Source of the DNA: Hyphochytrium catenoides
Lineage: Eukaryota; Sar; Hyphochytriomycetes; Hyphochytriales; Hyphochytriaceae
Length of the DNA stretch: 22,140 nt
Direction: 5' to 3'
Assembly (NCBI GenBank): GCA_900088475.1
Contig: FLMG01004307.1
Span: forward strand, 26,101 to 48,240
Part shown: positions 1-10,541 of the stretch, one piece after another
How positions within the stretch are numbered: the first letter of the stretch is position 1
Layout: the number at the start of each line of letters is the position of its first letter
The notes under the pieces: generated by a model
What the model saw: only the letters and a program-made list of their open reading frames with translations
Database searches by the model: none
Told to the model about the DNA's origin: nothing
Translations under genes and position numbers: made by a program

Positions 1-3000
1 TCAAAGATAATTCTTTCTCTCTTGGCGCGGATGCCAAGCTGTATCGTCATAATCTGCTGACCCACCACCGACAAGACCTCAATGTCAATGCGGTTGAACT
101 CATCAAAGCATGCCCAAGCTCCACATGAGGCTAAGCCCTAAGAACAACGGGCAGTCAGTGGGTGATAACAAGCCACATAGATGGTTATCAACGCAGTCCC
201 ATCAGTAGAGAGGCGGCATAAGCTTGTGAGAGCAGCGCAGATGCGACCTCCACATCACTGTTATTAAGAGTATGCTAAAGGAGGAGCTTTGTGCAAGAAG
301 GCAAAGAAAGCGAGGGCTCTAAGCGATTAGCCGTAGAGATCGGGAGGAAGGGCAAGCAGTCGTCTGTTGAAGGACCTTAAAGAACTTTCCCATGGCGATG
401 TAGTCCAATCCGTCGGAACAGTTGAACACGACACACTGCTTAGCCAGAGCCTTGGCCAGGTCCTTCGTACTCTCCGTCTTGCCAGTGCCTGCAGGGCCTG
501 CAGGGGCACCCTACCAAGGACGAAGAAAGAATGAAAAGAGAAACATCCCCAAGATTAGGAAGCAGCCTAGACAGAACAAAAAGGAAAGTGGAACAAAGAC
601 AAACAAGAGGAGAACAAAGAAGAGGAGGGTTCACTCCTCGGACACCACGCCACCAGGAGTAACCGTTAGCCTTCCAACTTTGTTTGGCCCTCTCTCGTCT
701 TTCTATACTCCCCTCAATTCCCTCTCTCTCTGTGGTCTTTCTCACTCTCGAGATCTTACCCCGAGAGTCATCTGCAGGGCCCCCATTAGGGTGAGATAGC
801 ACTTGTCCGTCAGCGGGGTGATGACCAGCCTCATAGAGTTTCCTAAGTATTCGTAGCCGTACGGCCGTCTGCTCGTCACCATCTGCGCGAACATATTCCC
901 GTCATCCCAGTAATATTTCAGCTGACTGCTCCACATGAAGTCAGACTTGGACGAGACTTTTTCCACTGTTAGTGTCTTTGTCACATCCCGAGCATGCACA
1001 TCAATGACTGTCAGCGCTCCGAGGGTCATCCGGGTGAGTCGAGGAAGTTCTCCACGAACCATCCTCACCATATCCGCGAGTTGGGCCAGCTGTTTATCGT
1101 ACATTTCTAGCACTCCCTTCTCTCCCTTCTCGTCCATATGCTCTTCCATTTCTCGCGTCCAGTGCAATTGACTGCCATTCAGAACGCACTGTCCTGGCCA
1201 GCGTTGGATCCACTTGGTCCTCTCTATCCGAACATATTCTTCTATGGAAAGCGCGAGGACATCTCTGACGGAGGTCTTCATCATCTGCTCCACCTCTAAC
1301 ATCCAGCTCTCGACGTTCTTGCCTCGTGGATCAACTGGAGAAGAGAAGCGCACACTCTCCGTCTCGGCGGATATCATCGCGGTAATAGTTTGATCTTCCT
1401 CAAAGTTCACTTTGGCAATGCCCTCGAAGCACTTCTTCAAGTGTGGCTGGACCAGCTTGACGTCTTTGGTCTCTGAGAGAATGGACAGAAGCTCATCGTT
1501 GGAGAGAAAGTAGAAGCGTGCAAAGACGGACCGCTTGGTCTCCAGGTAGTCGCTGAGACCCTTCTGGACCTTGAGATGGGAGCGGGGAACGGAAAAGAGT
1601 GTCAGATATGAGCCGAGAACAGTATCAACGACATTTGACTACTTGAGAGTGATGCTCTCTATCTCTCTATCCTCTTTTACCTGCTCCAACAGCTTGCTAC
1701 CCTCTCTGAACCTCTCGAGAAGCTTTTCATTGCTGCAGAACTCCACAGCAAGCGGGTCCAGCTTGGCCTTCGCAAGGGTTTGACGCCAAGTCTTATCGAC
1801 ATTTGAGAACCGCTTTCCCTCGACGGGGAGCTGCTTGTTGATATCTGGAGACTCAAAGATGGGCTAATCGTGCAGGAAGAAAGAGTGTCAGGCTAAAGAG
1901 TTTGCCTTCTGATCACCACGTGATAGAGGAAGCCGATATATGAAGGTGACGACGTAGACCTGAGTGAGGGAAGAGAGTCTAAAAAAGAAGAAGGGGAGAA
2001 GACACAATGCTGCCTGTGCAGCGCGTACTACGCAATTAGCCGAGAAGGACAGGGATGAGAAGGCAAGTCGTTTGGACCTGAAGATACAGCCATCCTCTTT
2101 GAACATTGATCCACTCCTCCAGCACTTCTGAGATCATGACGAGCTTGCTGTTCCACTGCTCGATGCGGCTCTCAAACGGTCCTTTGAAGGCTGAGAACTG
2201 CATGGCTTGGACGAGAGTAATGTGCTAGAGAGACGAGGAAAGCACGTTAGAAAGCTCTTGCCATTTATGCCCTAGAGTGAATAGCATTTAGAGAGAGACA
2301 GAACCTCAGAATAACAGCGGAGAGGGAACAGACACCAAAAGAGTGGCAGTCGCTAACATTACCTCGTCAAGAACGGCCTGGATCTCGTCGACGGCCTTCA
2401 GAATGTAGGTTCCTGTCTCTCTATAGGAGATTATGTTCAGCTTGATCCCTGCCCAGATACTATCCATGTTATTGAGCGCCTTTTCTATCTGATACTCTTT
2501 CCCGGCTGATTCGCTCACTTTGGTCACCAAGTCAATGTGACTCTGAAGACCGATCTCCATCAGTTGATTTAAGGTTAGGCTCTCATCCGGGACGAGAGAG
2601 AGCTGCGTTTGGCGGCTGATGTCTGCCCAATGTCTCTCTCTGAGCCCAGGGTTCCTGAGGGCGATGATGAGAGGGACAAACGGTCTGAAATCTGAGATTT
2701 GGTTCTTTATGTTGGAGGCGATAGCCGCGTGGTCTTCCAGTTCATTGTTGACGAAGAATTTGTACACCTTAGAAATCCCGTTTAGTTGCATCTCCACCTC
2801 CTTCTCTACGACTTCACCGTCCAGCTGCGTGAAGCTATTGACGAACAGAGGTGTGAGCTCAGCGCAGCAGTGATTTTGCTAGGGACAGTACAGAGGAGGC
2901 AGAGGACGTTGAGGTAGAACGATTGTGGCAAGGGAAGAAGGAGGAGCTGCACGTTTGGGAGGAAGTGTCTTTAAAGCAGAAGGACTGACGAAGGCAGTAA

Positions 3001-6000
3001 AAGGCTCATTCGTGTAGGAGATAGTCCGGGAGACGTAGAAGAAAGAAAGCTAAGTGAATAGGAATAGCCTTACCTTCCCGTCGTCCAAAGCTTATGTGAG
3101 TTAATCCACTGCCTGGTGACGGTCCAGAGCTGATAGTATGGATCAAACTCCTTCTTCATCATGGCCAGCGCCATATAATCCGTAGCAGGCTTCTCAAAGA
3201 GTGCCTCCCGACTGTTGAAAAGTGTCGCGTTATCCTGCGCTCTCTTCAACTTCAGATCTAGCGTCTGCACAGCCTCAAATGCGTCTTCATAGGCATCCAA
3301 ATCCAATAACTTATTGAGACTTTTGATCTCTTCATGCAGAGCCATAAGGTTGGCCTTGAAGTGCGTCTGTTCGACGGTCATTTGGTCAGAGAAAGAGACC
3401 TTTTTGTCTTGTATGACGCCATGAGCGGCACGAAACTGCTCTGCAATCTTTGAAGACCAGCCACAGACACTCCAGAGTTGTCCCAGCTGCTGAGGTGTCT
3501 GTCGGTGCTGCAGATCATCCAGCACTTTATACTGGGCTTTGAGATCCAGAACCTCCTTTTCGAGGGGAGAAAGAAGAGAGGGGACGCTAGCCATATACTC
3601 CTGCATCTCGACAAGCTCCTCAATGTTTTTAGGGATGAGACAAAGCTTTTCATGGATGCTCGCTAGCTGCCTATACAAAGTTTCAGCGTGCAAGTAGGTG
3701 CTCTCTTTGTGGAGGTGGATTAGCCGTTTGATGATCTCCTCATGTTTCCCCACGAGCGCTGCTCGAGTCGCTCTCACATCAACTGCAAACAGTCCCAAGT
3801 CGAGTGGCTCTAACGGAAGATCAATACTTAGTTGCTGAATAGCCTCTCTGTGTCGCTGAATGAGGCTCTGAAGCTCCTCCACAGAAATTGTGAGTGCCTG
3901 CCTTGGCGGGGAGGAGTCCACGAGGGAAGAAGGCTCGGACGCTTGCTCTCTGACACTCTGCCTTCGGTCTGCTACCGCCTCTCCATCGTCTTCTTTCTCT
4001 TCAGACTCTACAACCTTAGCAAAGGTGCTCAGGTACGTTTCCAGATCGAGATTGAGAAAGTCTCGGTACTTCACAAAGAGCTTCAGGTAGGAGTCCAGCG
4101 GCTCAATGCCCTTCTCCGCGCACTTCATTGTCCTCTCTTTCGTTTCTTGCACCCATTTCTCCTCGGCAGACACACTCTTCACGCAGTCCAAGTTAGGCCA
4201 GTACAAATGATCCATGACTAGTCTTTCCAGCAAAGGAAGCTCTCCTAAAAGCTTCATTGTATGGTCCAAATGTTCCCCTATTCGCGAGATAAAAAGCGCG
4301 GGCTCTACGTTATAGATGAAAGAATGGCCGATGAGAGGCTCGATAGGAGCTATTGGGCACTGGACAGCCTCTTCACCTTCCGTGTCGTTGGCAGCTTTCT
4401 TTCCTTCGCCATCTTTACTCTTCTCCTGCTTCGCTACTTTCTGCTTCTCTTTCTCTGCGTTGTGTTCGGCCCACCAGTCGGCAATCTCCTTCTGATTAGC
4501 GGCTACCTCTGCCTCATTGATAACATGAGGAGAGGGAGAGACTATGATGGAAATAGCAAACAGAGGAGGCGCTATTTTGCCTTTATAATAAACTGGAGTC
4601 CGCGAGACAATGACCGAGTTCGTGCCCACGATGTTGAGATCAAACGCCGCAGCTCCCTCTATGAATGCGTAGTAGCTTGCTAAGACATTGGCAGTGATGA
4701 TCCTTACCGTGTCCTGCACGGCAAGGTTTGCTCTCTTCATAAGTGAGAGAAGCGAAGAAGCTTCATAGTTGACTCGTTTAATCTCATTGAGATTATACGC
4801 GGGACAGCCTTCTAATGCATAGCGCACCTGTTTGCTGCTGCGCACTATCCACTCCTCCACGAGGCGATGAGTTCCATTCTTGGTAGCTAATAGCTGAGTC
4901 TCGGCAAACTCCTCCAGAGAGACAGAGCGCACCACTTCCGGTTCAGCGCCTTGGGAGAGTAGCAACGAGTGACGCGTGTGGACGATGGGAATGGTAATCG
5001 CTATGTCGCAGTAAAATCTAACAGCCGTCATAGCGGCTATCGCCTCTGCAGAGACCAGGAAGGTGCGCGAGAGAAAGTCTGCTGTCTGAGCCTTTCTGTC
5101 ATAGTGCGGGACCGCCACAACCCCAACCAGAGGGGCATTAGGAGGAAGACGTGGCGGAGGAAGCTTGAGCAAAGGGAAGTCCTGAAGACAGTTCTCCGCG
5201 TTTGCCTCAAAGACAAGTTGATTCATCACCTGCTTGTACCGCTCCACCACCTCGTCCAACAGAGCCGTTGCTAATGGCGTCTCAACCAGTCGAGGAGAGG
5301 CAAAGACGGAGTAGAAGATGCGATCCACGATCTCCTGAGTAAGGGTGGCAGAGGTATCTGCCGGCATGCAAGATGAGATAAGGATAAGGCGAAGCTTCTG
5401 TGCGGCAACCTCCCGGCTGTGAAGTGCGAACAGCAACCGTGAGAGGACGTTTCGACGATCCTCTTGGGGAAAACAGAGAAAGAGTCGTGGCAAAGACTTT
5501 GGACGAGGAGTAGGGCCCTCAGCTGACGAGGATTGATCAGAGGGAAGGTCCAACCACTCCACATCGAAAACTTCTCTCTTCTCATCGTAAGCTAGCACCT
5601 TACATCGCTGCCACCAAAGAAGAGAGCGCCCGTCGTGACCTAGCCCTAGTCCTGCAGCACTTACTGGTCCGTCTTTGAGCCAGTCCCGTACATCCGCCTT
5701 AGGCTCAAAATCTCTATTGTCATAGAGATAAAGAGGAAGCTCAGACGCCGAAAGAATGGTCTCCTTATAGGGAGAGAGGAGCTCTGACATAGCCCATACA
5801 ATATCTGGACCTTCTCGCAGCTTTCGCTGATATTCTTGCTCCTCCGTCTCCTTGGCCAGCCTCGACTTCGTAGCATTGCTCTGGATCCGCACTCCGGCGA
5901 TGGATTTCTTCAAGGGAGAGCTATGTGCATTAGAGGTAACGGACTTCTGAGCGGGAGCCGGAGGTCGAGCCTCTGTGCTGGAAGAGTGAGCATGCTTCTT

Positions 6001-6446
6001 AGGAAGAGAGCCCAGAAGTATCTGTTCCAGAGTGACCTCTCCCCCGCCTGGAGACAGAAAGCTGGAGGAAGCAGAAGAAGAGAATGACTTGCTTCCATTG
6101 TTGCCACTTTCTTGGTTGTAAGACTCCTCATACTCCTTTAGCTGGTCAAACAGCGCACTTCCAATGTCAGACGTAGTGGACTTGTTACTGCCAGAACCGG
6201 GGCCCTCTTGCCTGCCAGACTTGACCTTGGCCTTCTAACGGATGCAGATGGGAGCGGACAGGGTTATGAGCATAACGGACCAGATCGGAAGACGCGAAAC
6301 GAGAGGCAACGTAGGTTAGGAAAGTAGCGGAGCATGGAAGGGAAGACACAACGATGTTAATAGTAAGAGCAGACATTCCGCGGGAAAGGAAAGAGGGTAA
6401 GGCCTCGGGACGCCCTTACCTTGTGCTTGACGTCTGCCTTCTGCAT
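1..6446 (-). CDS. DNAH1: Axonemal dynein heavy chain, DNAH1-type (N-terminal part, runs off left edge)
   Basis: Force-generating heavy chain of an inner-arm axonemal dynein; it walks on doublet microtubules in cilia or flagella. Exons (minus): 6420-6446, 3074-6234, 2363-2834, 2078-2224, 1681-1863, 760-1569, 376-510, 1-137. All joins are in phase and give ~1690 residues. Residues ~10-1060 are the tail. The linker follows from ~1064, with motifs such as FRPFVPLI and [17 protein letters not shown]1 has Walker A GPAGTGKT at ~1605-1612 and Walker B in [10 protein letters not shown] at ~1653-1662. The stretch [18 protein letters not shown] and the neighbouring WPGQ region match DNAH1 better than other axonemal chains I remember. 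AAA2-6, the stalk and the C-terminus lie outside the window. The start is the first ATG (6446) after an in-frame stop at 6546-6548. An upstream exon joined at 6525 would also be in phase, so the first residues are uncertain. The acidic low-complexity stretch at ~residue 740-770 is probably a linker. Confidence 0.93.
488..510 (-). other. Dynein AAA1 Walker A (P-loop) motif
   Basis: The exon at 376-510 opens with [13 protein letters not shown], the AAA1 phosphate-binding loop of dynein heavy chains. Both Lys and Thr of GKT are present, so the main hydrolytic site looks intact. The preceding exon ends in MTLG at 760; the 249-bp intron between them (511-759) has GTAAGA as donor and TAG as acceptor, phase 0. 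Confidence 0.93.
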
Positions 6447-6773
6447 GCTGCCAAGGAGGAAGCAGATCTGAAGGGCGGACCGGAGCTTTGTCGACTGCTT
6501 TCGTGCCGACTTGGCCCAAGGCCTTCTAATGCCGGGTTTTTCTGCCTATACGCCTCTGGCGGCCAGACATGGCTCTACCGTTGGTGAATTACTTTTGAAG
6601 GCCGCTGACTGCCAACCCTTAACCGCAATGTCAGCAAGCTCTGGCGGTGTAGTGCGGCAGCCCTGAGACGGTGAGGGGATCCAAACTCCTTGCTGCTGAT
6701 GGTGCATGCGCTCTCTGGTGCCCGCGTTCCTCAGGTTTGGACTCTCATCTTTTCTTTTTCTTCTCCATAGACT

Positions 6774-6952
6774 GCTCTCTCTCTCTCTCTCTCTCGTGCT
6801 CCTGTCAAACTCTCCCCTCTCTGGTTGTCTCTCTCTCTCTCTCCTTCGCTCTCTCTCTCTCTCCTTTACACTCTCTCTCTCTCTCCGTCCTTCTCTCATC
6901 TCCCTCTCTCTCTCTCTCTCTCTCTCCCCCTCTCTCTCCACTCCCTTCTCTG
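6774..6952. repeat. CT/GA microsatellite tract
   Basis: About 180 bp of interrupted (CT)n on the plus strand, so (GA)n on the strand of the dynein gene. It lies a few hundred bases upstream of the dynein start. Arg-Glu and Ser-Leu pseudo-ORFs arise in it on both strands and are not genes. Confidence 0.9.
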
Positions 6953-7102
6953 AGTGTCATCAGCTGTAACGTTCGCGATATGCCTTTGAGAGCCTCTGTT
7001 CCTAATCTGCACCGTGTCCTTTCGTTTTCAATAAATTCGGAATCCTTCAGTAAGTTCCATGAAAAAAGGGCTTGGCTGTAATTACTCTTACGCTCCAAGA
7101 AA

Positions 7103-7382
7103 CTATAATTGCAATCTCTCGTCATCAGAAAGCTTCATAAACTCCAGGGGATTTCCTGGATGGCCAGGAGGATATAGAATCTGCAGGATTGTAGATGCGG
7201 CTATAATGTAGAGATGTCCATCATCATCATCACATCGCGCTGCTTGGCTTATTATTGGCTCCATTGCAGCCTCTGAGCCCCTGCTCACTTGCCGTGCCGA
7301 TAGCTTCGCCGTCAAGATCCGTCACAGAAGGGACAGAACAGCTGGCACACTGCGCGGCAGATGTGAGTCGTGGAAGTCTCAT
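7103..7382 (-). other. Possible small spliced ORF (uncertain)
   Basis: Two overlapping minus-strand reading frames of unusually protein-like composition. One starts with ATG at 7382 and includes VTDLDGEAIGT. The other ends at 7103 and includes DDDDGHLYIIAAS and LEFMKLSDDERLQL. A GTGAGC donor and a CAG acceptor would join them in phase across a 49-bp intron, which is shorter than any other intron here. It could be a tiny gene, the remnant of one, or chance. It is not recognised as any family. A CAT trinucleotide run at about 7218 encodes the Asp stretch. Confidence 0.2.
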
Positions 7383-7467
7383 GGTTCGTGGGAGAGCCCG
7401 TCCTCAAGAGTTAATCATGGGCGGCAAGATTATCGCAGTTTGCCGTTATTGTTATTGTCAATGAACA

Positions 7468-9815
7468 CTAAGGGTCAGTCTCGCTCTCTTCTAACTCTTT
7501 CGCGGCCCTCCTACGCTTCTTCCTGTCGCTCTTCTCCTTCAGCACCTTTGTTATTGCGCCGTTTATCTAATGAGACACAAGCGCAGTTCGAAAAGCAGAG
7601 CGTTAGCAGCGCCACTCCGGAATTCGCAACAGAATCAAAACATCTACCGACCCTTTGCACTTCCTGCCGCATGTGGTCTGCCAGCTTTTTAATCTCAACT
7701 CGGCCAGGGATGAGGTGAAAACCGTCAATGGGTTCATGAGCTCCATCGTCTTTTGCCAGAGAAAGGAAGAAAGAGTAACGAAACGTGACGTGATAGTCAG
7801 AATCTGAACGCTGCCACAACAGGTTAGGCCGAGCTACCTCTAGTACTTCGTCGTAGACCGGACTCTGCTTTCGCAATCACTTTGATGTAGGTCTGCCTAG
7901 GAAGGCTACAAAGAAGAGAAACAAGAGTGAGAGGGTTGGGTCGTTAGGAACAAGCGACCTAACTATTCATAGGGAGAGATTGCTATGGTATGACGTAGGG
8001 AGTGCACTCTCAGTGCCTTCAACATGGACCGTCACGTACAATTCTTCATTTTCGAGCACCAATGGAAACTCCCTTGAGGGATCAATTTCGACTACTCTGC
8101 AGCTTCTTTCACCTCGTGGGTCCCCAGCTGTGAACACCTGCGTCATACATTCTTGTCAGTTAAACGGAATCTCAGAACGACATGGAAGGTTAAGGTGACA
8201 TGTGAAGGCTCAAAGATGGCTAGCTGAGAAAGCTTGAAGGGATTGTGCACAGTAAGGAGCGAAGAAGAGATGGATACAGGGCAAAGCCCAATAAGGAACT
8301 GCTAGAATTTGGAACAGGGTTACTGCGATAGGAATAGTTCAGAGGCCGTGCACTGACGGGCGATCGATAGAATATAGTGTCTCCAGCATAGAGTCTCGGT
8401 CTATTCTTCGACGACACGTTTGAAGGAGCCACCGCAAACTTTAATGGATCATCCTCATCATCCGTTAGCTCCTCCTTAGCCAGTCGCCGTTTACGCTTCG
8501 CTGCCTTTTTCTCTCCTTTCTTTATCTGCTTCTCAAGAGAGAGTGCTGCTTCTAGATACTGTCGAAAGAGCAGAGTGAGACACGTCAGGGTTGTAAGAGA
8601 GTGCGGATCCCAGGAAGCTTAGTATAGGGAGAAGTTGTTCCCACAGCGTACCATGTCAACTTCCTTCCGCGCATCTACCCAGTCATTCTTTTGGTTAACA
8701 TGCCTTTTGAGCCAGGAACTGTCAGTTGTCTGTCTCAGTCTGATCCTTGACGGTCCAGAGTCATCAAACTGCAGCAGACCCTTAAGCTCCCTTAATAAAC
8801 TGAAAAGAAGAGCACGTGAGCCACAGTCATATGCATGCAAGTTAATATTGATAGTGCTTCTTACTAGTACGGCTTCTTCAGCGGAAAGAGCTGAAGGATA
8901 ACGGAGCCTGTCGTGGAGACGATTAGTGTCTAGAGTATGCAGTACAGAGGGAGCAACCATTCCTTGAAGAAAATGCAAGAACTGAAGCTAAAAAAGGTGA
9001 GGAAGGATCAACAAAGAGAGAAAGACTACCAATAAAGGCTCCAGGACAAATATAGAGAAGAGTCAGAGGGTAAACGATATGGACATGAGTGAAAGGGAGC
9101 CCGCAATGGGAGGGCAGCGTTATGATATTGGGGAAGGATTGATTATGAGCAGCCTGTTTACCTTGGGGGACCGGCCAAAACTTGTTGAGTTTCTTGTTGC
9201 TCATTTGAAGCGTGGGATCAATAATCTATAGAGGTCAGTGATAAGAACCGAGGACCGAGTGGCAAGGCTAGAAGACGAGATGGACTATGGAACTTCCTGC
9301 GTCGTGGAGATCTTACTCACCTTGGCTGGCCACCAGAGCCCATTATCATCTCGTTGAACCCATCGTAAGGAGCTCAACCGACAATCCTCCAAAGGTTCGA
9401 CATGGGCCAGTAGCTCCTCTTCTGGTTCCTTCCGCTTCACCTTTTTCGGTTTCGGCAGTGTAGCTTTTTTCTCCTCCTGCTGCCGGAGGCGCACTACTCG
9501 ACCAGATCGTGTAGTTGAAGTTGCAGCGCAGGTGTCAGAGGGCTGAGAGTCTTGGGTGGCAAAGTCCCCATCAGTTTCGTCTACCGTCTGCTGTGACAGA
9601 CAGTTTCCTCTATCCTCATTCTCAAACCTATGGAGGGGATGCAATCAATTGATCTGAAATACGATCGGAGAAGCACGACAAAGTTGAGCCTACCCCGGAC
9701 TCTGAGTGGCCAGCCTGCAGGATTTAACAACAGTGCGCCTAATGGTATCTAGTGGCGACGCCTTCGATAGCACGTCTTCCAGCCCCAGGCCCACAGCCTC
9801 CTCATCAGAGTCCAT
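7468..9815 (-). CDS. Basic, probably nuclear protein with a WWPA (PWWP-like) motif; function unknown
   Basis: Spliced gene; my model (minus) is 9694-9815, 9321-9627, 9162-9225, 8652-8962, 8358-8558, 8036-8137, 7652-7867, 7468-7566. The phases agree and give ~473 residues. The ATG at 9815 starts an acidic N-terminus (MDSDEEAVGLGLEDVL). A Lys/Arg-rich stretch (KPKKVKRKEPEEE) follows, then WVQRDDNGLWWPAKIIDP, which resembles the start of a PWWP reader domain. A second basic stretch (KKAAKRKRRLAKEE) precedes an AGDTIFYRSPVFTAGDPRG segment and an IDPSREFPLVLENEEL segment, perhaps a compact beta domain. The C-terminus is very basic (KEKSDRKKRRRAAKELEE). Composition suggests a nuclear, chromatin-associated protein, but I do not recognise the family. 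The least certain boundaries are the end of exon 6 (8036, 8030 or 7995) and the start of exon 7 (7867 or 7864). It is divergent from INTS6. Confidence 0.68.
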
Positions 9816-10541
9816 CCCTCGGCCAACCTCCACTCACCCCGAGCGATACCCTGCAAAGTGAGGATCACTTCACACCAGCGAAAGCACGATGTTTACTCTT
9901 CTGATAACATCGGCTCCCTAATTCTTCTCACCAGAAGAAGAATCATGGCTTTCTCTGCAAGAAGAAGGTCAGGGGCAAATAGTAAAGAGCTTCATTCAGA
10001 GTTCCAGACACTCTGCAGATTCTGCTTGAAGAGATTTGGGCGGGAATGAAGAAGGGTATGACGAGCGCTTATAGTTATCAACTCTGATGATCTTTAATCA
10101 GTTTTTGGGTCTGCAACAGCTTCTGCAACAGCTTCTGCAAGTGGAGTATAATTCTGGGGTACCGAAATACCGAAAATAATCCTCAGTGTCTTCAGATTCC
10201 CATCGGAAAATCTTCGCTTTATTTATAAAATGTTCGTAGAAATCTCCGTATCAATGTTGATCTTCACGCTCTTTTATAGTTTGCACGCCGTTATAGTGTG
10301 GAGGCATGGTCATCCAACGAAGCTCAAGACTTTGACGCAGTAGGCAGAATGAAGGTAATGTCGGAGAGAAGGAAGTGGGAGAGTTAGCCTTCTTGGCGTC
10401 ACTCCGGATGCGTGTCGCTACCGTGATGAGTGCGGGAAGCCCGCGGTTTCGATCTAATGGTTGAGAAAGGTGCACCCTGCTGAAAAGACGTGGTGGTATT
10501 GCTCCGAGGCCTCCTGCAGAAGAGGAGCAACTTGAAGAACC
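9816..10541. promoter_or_regulatory. Divergent intergenic region between the WWPA gene and INTS6
   Basis: 726 bp separate the two start codons, which point away from each other, so both 5' regions must lie here. The stretch is AT-richer near 10080-10260 (for example TTTATTTATAAAATG at about 10219). It includes a 12-bp tandem repeat at 10111-10141. No core promoter element can be assigned with confidence. The short plus-strand ORF at 9858-10049 looks non-coding. Confidence 0.45.
10111..10141. repeat. 12-bp direct tandem repeat (about 2.5 copies)
   Basis: The unit CTGCAACAGCTT occurs at 10111-10122 and 10123-10134, with a partial third copy to 10141. It lies about 400 bp upstream of the INTS6 start. 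It could be a small polymorphic tract or repeated factor-binding sites. Confidence 0.8.

Larger units (their letters stand above)
6447..7467. other. Intergenic region between DNAH1 5' end and the WWPA gene 3' end
   Basis: It lies between the start of the dynein gene and the stop codon of the next minus-strand gene. It holds a CT-rich tract (6774-6952) and two short overlapping minus-strand ORFs (7103-7382). It should contain the dynein promoter. The upstream AAGGCC acceptor-like site at 6525 might mark a 5' untranslated or coding exon. No gene is secure here. Confidence 0.6.

Noticed and set aside
1640-1680. Extension of the dynein exon past 1681 (reading [13 protein letters not shown] to a stop)
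   Set aside because: A good CAG/GTAAAAG donor at 1681 joins LLEQ directly to [10 protein letters not shown], as in the family; the extension is intron.
3832-4683. Plus-strand ORFs of 129 and 140 codons
   Set aside because: They are antisense shadows of the long dynein exon 3074-6234.
6546-7125. Minus-strand ORFs rich in Arg-Glu and plus-strand ORFs rich in Ser-Leu
   Set aside because: They are direct translations of the (CT)n/(GA)n tract with no conserved or complex part.
8815-8880. A possible intron (GTAAGA ... CAG) within the WWPA-gene exon 8652-8962
   Set aside because: Its removal shifts the frame and gives an early stop, whereas read-through stays open and joins the next exon in phase.
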